A stretch of 64,000 nt of DNA from assembly GCA_002943765.1 (NCBI GenBank), contig PQWQ01000008.1, forward strand, positions 1,922,001 through 1,986,000, written 5' to 3'. The stretch comes from Psoroptes ovis. Taxonomy: Eukaryota; Arthropoda; Arachnida; Sarcoptiformes; Psoroptidae. The stretch's first letter is position 1, and every line of letters starts with the position of its first letter. The translations under genes and the position numbers were made by a program. Under the pieces are notes generated by a model that ran no database searches, was not told the DNA's origin, and worked only from the letters and a program-made list of their open reading frames with translations. This document shows positions 1-12,039 of the stretch, one piece after another.

Positions 1-2172
1 ATGTCCACTGTTGGCAAAATCATACCATGCATTGACAGCATTTTGTAGCTGTTGATAATGGGCAGCAATTTCATCTTCAAGTGCACGATTTTTACTAATC
101 AACAACTGATTAGTAGTGACATCATGACCAATTTCATTCGAAGACAATATTTGTTCTTTTTCTTTGATCCATGCTTCTTCTTCGGCCATATCCCAATAAT
201 ATTGACACAATTTTTTCGATTCTTCCAATTTACGTCGACGAGTGTTGGCCAGATCATATAGCTCAGTGAATGCTTGCTCCAATTCTTTCAATCGATCATC
301 AATCAATTGTGGATCACATGGTTTAAAACCATTCGGTCCTTCTTCATCACGTATTTGTTTAAGATTTTGTGCCACTTGTTTGACACGTTCACTGAGCACA
401 TTGATATCAGCCTCGATCAATGTATGTTTCTGTAGCAAATCTTCAACCGACATTAAATGTTTACCATAATCATCAGTCGATAGACGACCTTTAATTTCAT
501 TAATAGAATCTTGAATATAATTAACTTCTTGCAGCGCTTTTTGCAGGTTCAAACACATTTCTAATCGTGTACGTCGTTTTTGTAACAGTTCTTGTAAATA
601 TGTCCACAAACGAAGAACATTATCTTTACGTGTATTAATACGATTAATGGCGTGATAATTTTCTGATTCCAATTCCAATGCAACCTGTACCACTGCTTGT
701 ACACGTTCTTGATAAGCCGAAATATCGGTTTCGATTGCTTCATGTTTCTTGGCCGATGCTTCAACAGCCGATAAATCGGTACCAAAATTTTCATGCAAAA
801 CTAAACGTTGATTTTCATTCAACCATGTTTCACGCATACCAGCTTTACGATCAAAACGTGCAGCTAATTGTTCCAATTTTTCTTGTCGTATCAATTCTTC
901 ACGTAGGGCTAATTCACGTTCATGTTCAGCTTTTTCCAGCCGTTCCCATGCTTTATTAATATCCGATATCATTTTACCTTCACGTGGTGTATATGGTTTT
1001 TGATTATTTGCACGCATACGACTTTGTAATGTAAATAATAGAATTTCTAAATTGCCTTTTTCATCAAATTTAGGTGGTTTTTCAATCGTACGATAATTAT
1101 TAAATTGTTGTAGATCATTTTGTACACCTGTTAATGAATTTGCAAATTTTCTTTCAGATAATGTATCGATTTTTTCTTCAATCCATTTCAATAAATCACT
1201 GGTCAAATGTTCATATTCAGCAATCATTTTTTCAGTTTCCATAGTTTGACCAATAACTTTACCAATACGACGACCTTGTACAGTATCAGCTTTCCATTTC
1301 GAAAAGTAATGATAATATGTAACCACATATGTAATAATGGATTTTTCATCAGGATTATCAGTGAATACATCTTCAGCATCTAATAGCTTAACTAGTCCTA
1401 ATTTTTCATCAGCAACATTGAATGCATTGTTCAGGTTTTGTATTGGTGTTGCTTTTGTCAATTTTTCATAATTAATCAAATCAGGTCTATGCTTGTGAAT
1501 GAGTGCATTAAATGCTAAACCATCTTTCCATGATGTTGTAAAATTTCTAACATTAACACTATGATAACCAGCTGTTTTCATTTGACACCATAATAATAAT
1601 GCATCTTTTGCTGATTTTGTTTCTTGATTATCCACTTCTTCAATTGTAATATCTTGTATTTGAAATCGTAGAATAATTGTCCATATTAGACCTAACGTTA
1701 ATCGAGCATTACCATCAACAATATCATGTGAACCTAAATTTTCAAAATGTACACGTTGTTCTTTCAACAAGAATTGTAATGCTTTATCAACATTTTCTAA
1801 GCAATGTATACGCATTTTTCCTTTTGTAGGTCGTGGTAATCGTTCACCGGATAATATTTCCAATAATTTTATCAGATTTTTACCATCTCTAAGATCAGTA
1901 TATAAATCATTTATACGTATATTTGCACGTGATAAATGTGAATTAACCCATTTTGTGAATGTTTTCTTTTGTACTAATTCACGTTCCTCTGTAATTCAAT
2001 GAAAGAAAACAATAAGAAATAATTCAAAATTACCCAAAAACAAAATCTTACCTGCTAAAGCCTTAATACGTGCACGTTCAAAATGTCTCGAAGAACTATT
2101 ACCACCATCATATTCATCGGTGATTTCGGTTTGTGTTATCGGATCATAACGTACAGATATATCGGTAGTCAT
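1..2172 (-). CDS. beta-Spec: beta-spectrin, N-terminal 703 residues (partial)
   Basis: Exons are complement(<1..1988, 2052..2172); the 63-bp intron 1989-2051 has GT-AG ends and phase 1. Translation starts MTTDISVRYDP and runs into EYDGGNSSSRHFERARIKALA, the typical arthropod beta-spectrin start. Two calponin-homology domains follow, at about residues 42-153 (KKTFTKWVNSHL) and 165-273 (SAKDALLLWCQMKTAGY), forming the actin-binding module. After about residue 290 the chain is helical spectrin-repeat sequence (for example GMRETWLNENQ) and stays open to base 1, so the rest of the repeats and any PH domain lie outside the window. By family knowledge the protein pairs with alpha-spectrin under the plasma membrane and crosslinks actin. 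The start is chosen by homology; bases upstream look like untranslated leader. Confidence 0.96.
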
Positions 2173-3060
2173 TTTGAAATTATTTATATTGATTATTCCA
2201 CTTAATTCATTGAAAAATCATTCAAAATCATTCATAAATTTTCAATTTTCATGAAAAATACCTGAAATTCGTTGAATATTAGCTGATAATGATCGTAAAA
2301 TGAGTGAATAGCTGCCAATAGTTGTCAATAATCGATGTAATAATGATAATAATGATGATCTTGATGTGTCTTATCGTTGATTTAGTTTAAAAAATTTTAA
2401 AAATTTCGAAATTTCAACACAAATATTCAACAACAAATATTGATGAATCTAAATCATTGAAAAATAAAGGAAAATAATTAGAAAAATTGATTAGAAATCG
2501 ATTAAAATCAAATAATCAAATGGTAGGAGTGCGTTTGGGTGCGGCAATCGGGTGATATTGAGCAAATATGTTGTTTTTTTTTACATGTTTTTGCCGGTAG
2601 TTTTCATTGAAAACATTGAGATAAGACGAAGAAAATTCATTGATTTGAATGTAAAAGATAAAATTTCATTGATTTCAATTTGATTTCAATGGAAAAAAAA
2701 ATCAAATCAATGATTCAATTATCATTCAAAATATTATTAACATTCGCGTAAAACGATATCAACAGATTGACAACATTAACATGAATTAATTCATTCACAA
2801 ATGATATTGACTCAATTTAAAAATTTGACACCAAATAACATCATTTCTCTCTTCATCATCATTTCCAAGGGAAATTTGAAACAAAAATTCATTCATTGAA
2901 TCAAATAATTCACCAACATACAAACAGACAAACACATGCAAACACAAACACACTGATAAACAAATCATAAATAAATAATTAATCAATTAATTAACTAATT
3001 TATAGAATAATCAAATCACACATAAATAAACATCATACTTACCATGAATCTATGTAAAAT
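2173..3060 (-). other. probable untranslated leader exons and leader intron of beta-spectrin
   Basis: On the minus strand a strong splice donor (G|GTAAGTATG) lies at 3042/3043 and a plausible acceptor (TTTCAG|GTATT) at 2262/2261. This suggests a noncoding first exon ending at 3043, an intron of about 780 bp (2262-3042), and a second leader segment 2261-2173 running into the start codon. The region has no open frame worth calling. Splice sites are read directly; transcription is inferred. Confidence 0.5.
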
Positions 3061-3727
3061 CAGATCAAAGGAGGGTGATTTAAGAGAGAAAAGGGGGGTG
3101 ATTTCAAATCAATCAATTGAATTATTGATTCAATTGATTGATTTATTGCATTCAATTGAATAAAAATTAAATAAAAACAAATTAAAAACACACACAAATA
3201 CACAAAATCAATTTAAATGAAATACAGACCTAAATATTGATAAAATAAATGTATGAGAATGTATTTTAATGTATTTGATGGTATGTTAAATGTATTTAAA
3301 TTGTGTAAATACACAAGCAACACACACATAGATATATAACATGCAATATCAAACATCTCTCTCTCTCTCTCTCTCAGTGTGTCTTCGTTAACTCTCATCA
3401 TTCAATTTTAATATCTATCTAAATGGCTAATGATGATAATAATAATAATACTTTCAATCATCATCATAATCATCATCATCGTCGCCGTTTAACCACACCC
3501 GAATTAATAATAAAAAAAACAAGAATTTAATATTTCATTCATTTTGATGAATGAATGAATGAATCAAGCGACAAAACAATCAAATAATTTAATGATTGTT
3601 GATCTATGTTGCTATTCACTCATTCATTTTTTACAATTTCAAACACAAATGGCATTGACGACAGACATGCATGCATGCATTCATTCATTGTTATTTTTAT
3701 ATTCAATTATAGAACACTTAATAAATT

Positions 3728-3809
3728 TTAGGTTGTCCGGAAAGTTTTGGCCGATTTTCATGAGCAACTCTGCATTGATTAAGCCGAATGAACTTTTCGG
3801 ACAACCTAA
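3728..3809 (+). mobile_element. mini-mariner element, copy 1 (82 bp)
   Basis: Terminal inverted repeats TTAGGTTGTCCGGAAAG and CTTTTCGGACAACCTAA bound an 82-bp unit with no coding capacity. The right end is followed by TA; the left flank reads TT, so one target base is mutated or misassigned. Internally it carries GCCGATTTTCATGAGCAAC, also found in the copy at 63887-63966 on the opposite strand. The TTAGGTTG terminus and TA flank are typical of mariner elements. Taken as a nonautonomous deletion derivative or MITE. Confidence 0.85.
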
Positions 3810-4232
3810 TACATTAACTTGGCCAATAATAATCAAGCCAATGTTGATGATAATCATTGATTGAATGAATGAATGAATGAGTGAATTTCGTATGATGATA
3901 ATACAGACGAAATTATTCAGTAATGAAACAGTTCAATTTAAATGCATTTTGGCTTATTTGATTGCTGCAATGACAATAAAGCTAACGGTGATGAAATATG
4001 ATCAATAGATTTGCATTGTAATTGTTCATTTTCATAGGTATACAAATTTCTAATAATTCTAATCAGATTTTTCGAAGGTTTTTCAGATTTTTTTTTTCAA
4101 TTCTATATAAACACACACCTGAATATTGTCAGTAATATTTGGTCACTTTTATCATAATTCAAGTCTTCAAAAGTGAAAACTGAGCAACGAATTCTCTGCA
4201 ACTTGCAATCAGCAAAAAAAAAACTTGAACTG

Positions 4233-4246
4233 GTTGCCATAGCAAT
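4233..4246 (+). promoter_or_regulatory. candidate RFX X-box
   Basis: GTTGCCATAGCAAT closely fits the imperfect palindrome bound by RFX winged-helix factors (consensus GTNRCC-N(0-3)-RGYAAC). It lies about 1.2 kb upstream of the putative beta-spectrin leader exon. This is a motif match only. Confidence 0.3.
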
Positions 4247-6667
4247 GGCAGATTCGATTCGTTTATTGCGGTTTTAGGCCTTTGAATTTCTTGAATTACA
4301 GATATTTCGAGTGATTTTGAGGCTTTGATTTTCAATAATCAGTAATTTCAATGATTACTGATTGTTTGATTGATCGCATTGCAGGCAAATAAACAAAACA
4401 AAAAAGGGTTCGAAAATCGAATGCAAATGAATTACGATACGATTCGATTTTCGAATGTTTTTTGAGCATTCGAAAATCGAAGCTTTCGAAAAACTTACCT
4501 GAGGGAAATTTTTCGATTAATTAATTAATTCGATTCGTTTAATTACTTTTTCTTAATTGGAAATTTGACAATATCTATAATCTGAATCTTCATTCAAATC
4601 CAATAAGAAAAAATGTGTGAGAAAATCACTGATGAAATATGAAGAATTTGATGAACAAATCGATGAATGAATCAGCTGCGGTTGATTACTAATGTCTTAA
4701 TATGACGAATCAAATCAAAACAATGAATCAAAATACACAGGTGTTTGTTGTTTATTCAAATGAATCAAATCGACTGCTGCTGCTGTTGAATAAGTGTTGA
4801 AAGAGTTAAATTCAGCACACAAACAAATCAAAAGCTTCAAAGTCACCTGGTCACAATTTGTGAATTTTCACTTCACAAACATCAAAATTGGACGAAATTT
4901 CAATGATTTACGAGCTTCAGCTTGTCACAATCAATGTCATTCGAGCTGTAATGAATCGATCGATGAAATCACCGAAGATAACCAGAATTTGTCCCCAAAA
5001 AAACAATCGAATTTGACCGAATTTTGAGCCCAAAAAAACAAAAACAAAACAAACAAAACAGTCGATAAACAAATGTTTGTGATACACTCGAAAAGTTGCT
5101 AATTAAAAATTCTGTACTAGCAGCGTTTTTGGTAACGGATATCCAAACGACTGCTAGCAGCATTGATGAATGAAGATGAGAAAAAAATCTGCACTAAAAA
5201 GTTACGGTATTCAGTATACATTTAAATTGAATTAATTTCACAACAACAACACAAACAAATGCCACTACCTTTTCACGAAACATAATGCAGTATTTTTTTA
5301 TTTTGATTTCCTCAATCACTTCTGCAGTGTGTCTGTGTGTCTAGAATACACTACGGGCGTATCCACCACACACACACACACACACACACACACTGAGAAT
5401 GAGTGCAGTAGTAGCATCATATTTGGGTGATGAGATCATTCGCTGCAATTTATTTCATTGAGATCCCTAAACCATTGTGACTGTCGCTTACGTAAAAACT
5501 CGGTCAACACAAATCAAAGCATGGAATGCCGCTTACGCACTATTATAAAAGGTAAAACTACGGCTTTGGCCATAACGAGACAGGAGTTTCATTGTGACTT
5601 TGCCATCAGGTAAACGTCGGAAAGTGAGGACAAATACGAAAAGCGAATCTTCATTGACGAAAGGGGAAATTTAATTAAGTTCGAAAAAGATAAACCAAAT
5701 CATTGTGTTGATAATGGACACATAATTTGACATTTTAATTTGTTTGGTTGAATTTTGCTCAAATGATTGACAAGGACGACTCATAAATTATGTAAACTTC
5801 CGTAAAGTTTTTCGATTAATTTTCTTCTGGCAAATTTCCGCTGATTATGTTCCTTCAATTATCAATTTAATCATCACATCTTACCATAGTTGTCAAATAT
5901 GTTCAGACAAATTGTGTCACCGATGATCCATTTCGAAATAATTAATCAATCGACTTGTTCGAAACAATTAAAAATTGGCAACTATTTTTACTCACTCATT
6001 TTAAAGCACAGTTGAACTCACTGGCCACTGTTTGTCGAAATAGTCATTTTTTGAAATAAATTTCGCTGAAGGTTTTCTCGAAACACATAAATAAATGAAA
6101 TGATAATCAAAGGCGTCAACGCTTTATATGCATTTGAAATCAGTCACTAAAAATGATGATGATGAACGATCAAAAGCAACTATGCATTGTTAGTACTGAG
6201 GCAATGAATCATCGTTTTTTTCCAATGTATTCATCTATGAGAGCGCATAAAGGTGGTGTCATTTGACGTTGAAAAAACATTCTGCAATAAACGTGATTAG
6301 TATGCAAATGGTAAAGTTGGTAGGTAATCCAAATTGGTCATAGTTCATCGAGTTTCAATGACCCTTGCTGAAATTTTAGAAAAAAAAAATGCTGAAAGTA
6401 CAGCCATCTAGTGGATGAATAATGAAATACTTTTTTGAAATAATTTTTTACCGCCAATTTTTTTCTTTTTTTTTAATTATTATGACTCATTGGTAAGGCA
6501 AAAAAAATATATGAGTGAAAATGAACAAATAAATCAAAATTAATTTCAAATGTGTGAATTCATAAATACCATGAAATTGCTTTTGATTGAATGTAAAAGT
6601 AGAAAATGATTCAAATAAGTCCTTTGATACAGTGGTCAGTAGCCATTAACCTGTCAATTACCGTTCA

Positions 6668-9438
6668 TTATATCCAACCACTGGTCAATTTAAAGAATAA
6701 ATTTTCATTCAATGTTTGATTTTGTTCTTTCGAACGCATCGATAAGAATATATAACCACCAATAAATTCATGTGGTACTTTACAATCAGCACTGAGGCAT
6801 TCAAATTCCAATATTTCATCATCAAATTCGACACATAATTTTTTAATTTCCCAATTAACATTCCATGATTTCATACGTGCATATGGCCATGTACGAATAG
6901 TGTCACCTGTATGCATATCAATGCGAACCAAACGATTGGGGGCGATGCCAAGAATTTCCTGTGAAAATCAAGGAATCAATTAACATGTTATAAGGGTTCA
7001 AGCCTTTTATTAAGGTCGAAGTACACTCACCTCACGTTTAGTATTCAAAAAATGTACAACAAAAAATGAAAGGCCAAATTTTGGTAATGATTGCCATGCA
7101 CGTATATAGTTTAATTTACATTGTAATGATGGTAATGTTTTAAAATTTGAATGTGATTCATGAATACGGTTCGTTACCTATGTAATCGAATGAATAAATG
7201 GATAAATTATCAATCAATCAATCAGTGAATTCAGAGAAAGGTACATACATGTTGATCTCTACGTTTCGAAAATCGTAGTGCAACATAATCATCAGGATTG
7301 ATGGCAATTTTATTCGATTGTGTTGGCACTATCGATGGTTGTCCAGCTGGTACATTATTAAATTGTTGTTTACTAAGGAAATCACGTGTAGTTTGTACTT
7401 CGGTACGATATGATGCATCGGCCATTGTTCGACCTTTGGTCGCTAGGCGGCAAGCGGTAATCCATTCAGCATATTGTTTTTCCGATTCACATCGTAACCA
7501 ATATTCATTGAGGCCACCATTTGAATTCAGTGTATTTGAATGATGATGATATGAATCATCATTGTGATTATTATTATAACTAAGGATTTTGAAACCATAT
7601 TTATTTTGTGTTACATTCAAATCTGGTTGAATATCGCATCCATTCAGGTTGATTACGAATGCTGGCGATGATTGCTTATCTTCGATTGATTTATACAGTT
7701 TCAACTGGGTATCTTTCAGCACAAAATAATAACGTTTAAAATTTTTTAGCGTAAACAATTTGTGTTTAGCAAAACGTAAATAACCAGACAATTCTGGTAT
7801 ATCTGAATAACCGGAATAATTCAAATTACCATGTTGATTATTAAATTGTTGATAAATATTCGGATTTGAACCTTCGAGGGTTAATTGTAGCTCATCTAAT
7901 GCAGCATCAACATCATCATTCACAGTGTTTGTATCAACATATTGATCATTTGGATCTGGATTCAATGCTAAAATATTGATTTGTAATTGAAGACCAGCAA
8001 ACAAGTACATTTCTTCCTCGGTACATTCAACTTCTTCAGTTATCAATGACCATTTTGCTTGTTCATACAGTTGATTAATGCGGACCGAATCCAATTTCGG
8101 ATTTAAATCATAGAAATTAAAATATTTAAATCTTAACAATAATAAATCGAATTCACGTACACCTTGTTCATAGATTGAAATGTTTGAATCAAGCCAGCCA
8201 GCATTCAAACGAGCTTTTTCGACCAATGATTTTGGTCGTAGCAAAGTTGCTTTACCTTCAGCACTCGGTGTTACCGGGCTTGTCATCAATGTTGGTTTCA
8301 CTGCTTCTACTGGATACAAAAAGCTTGGTTTTTCGATGGGTACATTTTTTGCTGTAGCAATAATTGGACCACTTATCGTGGCGTTACCATTTGTATGTGG
8401 TGCATAATCAACAAATGGTTGTGCACTCATAGCTCTGGTCAATGTACTAACATTGGTTACTTGATTCAGTGTTGATTCATTTTGTGTAATCGGACCGATT
8501 TGATCAAATTGTCGCTGCAGCGGTGTTATGTCTAAATTTGGATAATTTTGTTTCAAATGTGCCATGATAAGCGGACGTGAAAACGATAGCTCTTCAGGAT
8601 GGCGAATGCCCAAATCATCACACAATTGACAAACAGCATTAAATGTTGGTATTGAAAAATCAACACGTGAATCAACATAACGTAAATCCGGTAATTGTAC
8701 ACGAAGATTCTTGTGCATCGGTGTAAAATGTAACAACGTATCGGCTTGAATACCGGCTTGATCCAATGTTGTACGCGTTCGTTTTAACCATTGATTTTTC
8801 AGCGACCACCATAATGCATGATCAGACCAATCGGCAGTTACATCTGTGAAAAAATTAATCAAAAAAAGCAAATAAATAAATGACGTTTCCGTTTGAAATA
8901 ATCAAAATTGAATGGGCGCGCACATTTTTAAATTAAATTCAATCATTCACCATATATGGAATATGCATGTGAAATTCATTGTAAAGCTTGTTGTCAGACA
9001 CAACATATCAGCCTACATTCATGTTTCTACGAAAAACATCCGAAACTTGTATATTTTCAACTAATTCTGAAGGTTATTATTTTTCTAAAATTTCGTTAAC
9101 CTTCATGTAGGCCTAAATTCAGAGATATTTGACAATTTACGGGGTAATTTTGACTGAATTTTACAAGGAATTTCGGATGCCAAACAGGGTCAATTCAAGG
9201 CTATGGTAAGCACCAAGATGGAGCAAAGTTCACAAAGGGTTTAAGAGGTTTAAAGAGGAATTTAAGAATTGAAAAAAAGGACATACGCACACATACCTAG
9301 TTCTTCGACAAGTTTCAATATTAGGCCACCGATATGCATATCACCTTTACAGCGGATACGTTTTTCAATTTTTAAATCCGTCACGAATATTCGGACATCG
9401 AATGAACCATCGTTCATTATCATACCATGGGTTAGCAT
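6668..9438 (-). CDS. Fit1: kindlin / fermitin family protein, 724 aa
   Basis: Exons are complement(6668..6958, 7031..7177, 7249..8843, 9297..9438), giving 2175 nt in one frame; all junctions are GT-AG. The protein starts MLTHGMIMNDGSFDVRIFVT, as in fermitins, followed by the F0/F1 signature DWSDHALWW and RTTLDQAGIQADTLLHFTPM. The split FERM F2 subdomain (YEQAKWSLITEEVECTEEEM) is interrupted by a PH domain at about residues 397-517 (LSGYLRF...WITACR). The F3 part ends with VHEFIGGYIFLSMRSK. Kindlins bind beta-integrin tails and, with talin, activate integrins at adhesion sites; the PH domain binds phosphoinositides. Length matches the usual 680-720. An acidic, Asn/His-rich insert lies inside the PH domain (about residues 472-492). 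Confidence 0.96.
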
Positions 9439-12039
9439 TTTTTTCTGGTGATTTCTTCAATAAATTGACTTGAAAAATCAAAGGTTTTCAGAGGTTAACC
9501 AGGGTCTAAATGTGCGAATAAACAAACAACGAACAATTCACACACGATTTGATTCACAGCACAGAAGATTTGTCTGAAGCTGATTCACAGAGTTGGTCGA
9601 TGAATTTTGACCCGAAAGGTTCAAAGTAGCACGAGTGGCGAGGTGACACACCAAGGTTTCAAAGGTCAGCTGAAAACAAGTGAATATGGACGAATGCACT
9701 GAAAAATTGATTCTCTTGAGGCTGATTGAAGCTTTGAATGTTGATGTTGATCGTATTCGAATACGAATCTCGATTGCCAAATATAAAATGAAATTTTTAA
9801 AATTAGATTTTTCTGAATTCGCATTGAAAACACACCATACACCAACACCATTGGTGTGGGCGTCATTACACAGTGCTTGGCTTGTCTTGGCTTGTTGATG
9901 TTTACATGTTCTTCGTCATTTAAAAGTCACTAAAATGAAAATATTCAAAGATGTAAGAGCTTCGTATTTGATAATAAAAGAGAAACATACATACATGCAT
10001 ACCACATACATTTAAACATACAATCTTACCACCAAAACCAATTCGAATTCGTGGTAGAAACATATATGTAAAATCTATGGCATTCTATGGCCATAGAAAA
10101 TACATTAAACATTGAAATACAATGAATGAATTGAACATGGAATAAACTGAATTCGGCTAGATGGTGGATGATGATGATGAATTTATTTTCGGCATGTTTT
10201 CCGACATATAAAATACATTATTCGTTTATTATTTGTTTATTTGCAGTTCTTCAATGCGTTCATTTATTTTCATATTTTCAATATGAACACACATATATTT
10301 ACTTTAAATGGAAAGTTGTTGTTGTTGGCGGTGTCGATGTTGATGTTGATTCAGTGTTATTAGGTCTTTCACTGTCCGTATATTCATTAATTGTTGAATT
10401 GAACAAATAAATAAATGAATAAAATTTGTTGTTGTTCGTAAGTTTTCTCGTTCGATAGTTTGTTTAATCATTGAATTTGTTCAAATTAAATGAATAAACA
10501 GAAACAAATCGAATTAAAACTTACGAATTCATTGATTATTCAATGATTTTCGCTTCTTTGGCTGATTATTCAATGGTTAATTGCTGGTTTTGGTTAATTA
10601 ATTAATTAATTACGATCCAAAAATCGAATTAAATCAAATCGAACCTTTTGATTTGATTTGATTCGATCGAACGAAAATGAAGGAAATTGAAAAATAAACA
10701 AAAAACACTGGTGTTTACCTTGTTCGACCAACAGATGGCGTTACATTCGTTTCGAACTTTTTTCTTTGTTCTTTTTGTTTCGATTCGATTCGATTCTGTC
10801 GATCCTGGGCGCCATTCATCAAACAAAGGCCTATACCTGAACCATTCTTAATTGATCATCACCATCTATCTATATATAGACGTACATTAAGATTGAACTC
10901 TTGGCACCAAGAAATGCATTGATGAAGCTCATTGATTCAAACACTTTTGTGCAGCAAAATTCCACCATCAACCACTGAATTCAAACCGAAAAGTTTGATA
11001 CACTTTAACGGCGTTTTATTTGTACGCAATTGTCAAGTTTCTCGGTGAAAATCTGAACTGAATATGATCAACATTAATTGCCATATAGCACCACACAAAC
11101 AATGACAATATCAACAATGGTGAACGTGAATTGCTGAATAAATGAATCGAATCAATGGAAACCAATTCATGGCAAAATCATTTGATCACAAGATTCTTAA
11201 TGAGCATAATCACCAGGGCCCTAAGAATAGCTTCATATATAAATAATTCAAAAAATAGATCCCAATGTGATGGATTGTTTGGTGAATTCAAGAATCCAAA
11301 AGATACAAGGCCAACAGCTATATATGAATGGTAATGATATCCAGAATTCAGTGGTACAACATACATACCCGAACCAGAATTTGATTATGTGTTCCAATTT
11401 TCATTTCACAGGCATAAAGCTTGAATATTTAATGTGATTGAATGAATATCTTGTACAACAACACAATGAATGAATCAATGGATATGTGTACAACAACACT
11501 GATAAATAAACAGGTAAATTTTGAATCAAAATGAATGCAATATTTACTTATATATTTACTTACTTATATTAATTTGTTTATTTTCATTTAGATTTGAAAT
11601 GATCGTAGCCATATTTGATTTATGTGTGAAATCCGAAAAAACGGCGGTATCATATTATTCAGTGCGTTGTTAATGAAAAATTCAATTTAAATGAATAATT
11701 ATTCGAAAATTTTCAATTCATTTCAGTCGAAGAATAATGTACACCTTGAATATCAATCGGATCAATGGTCAAAATCGGTCCAAGATCATTTAAAATGATT
11801 ATCATATGAGATTTAAGACGAAGACCCAAGACCTACCACGACCAACAATGACAATGTGATTCAAATTCAACAAAAATTTATTAATTTACACACCAAAAAA
11901 TAATCATTCATTGTGATTTATTATTCATTTCGATATTCGTCGAAGCTTTCATTAAGCTTATTGTTATTGTTATTATTATTATTGATATTTACAAGATATT
12001 TATATTTGTTTACAAGTAGTACAGTTCGAAAAAGCCAAT
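9439..12039. other. gene-free interval between divergent kindlin and Syt14
   Basis: It holds the upstream regions of both flanking genes. No exon could be supported: the short open frames at 9538-9898 and 10168-10410 are A+T-rich and resemble no family. It contains an ACAGATGGCG word at 10731-10740 and TTAATTAATTAATTAA near 10596. Untranslated first exons of Syt14 may lie in 11500-12039 but cannot be placed. Confidence 0.55.

Larger units (their letters stand above)
3061..6667. other. gene-free interval upstream of beta-spectrin
   Basis: No coding exon was recognised. It holds a (TC)n microsatellite at about 3356-3374, GAAT repeats near 3547-3564 and 3864-3884, a mariner-like miniature element at 3728-3809, an RFX-type X-box at 4233, three ATTCGAAAATCGAA-type inverted words at 4409-4481, a (CA)n microsatellite at 5367-5393 and an AGATGGC word (minus strand) at 6401-6414. 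A TATAAAAGG at about 5544 could be a core promoter but nothing downstream supports a gene. Regulatory DNA for beta-spectrin is expected here. Confidence 0.6.
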
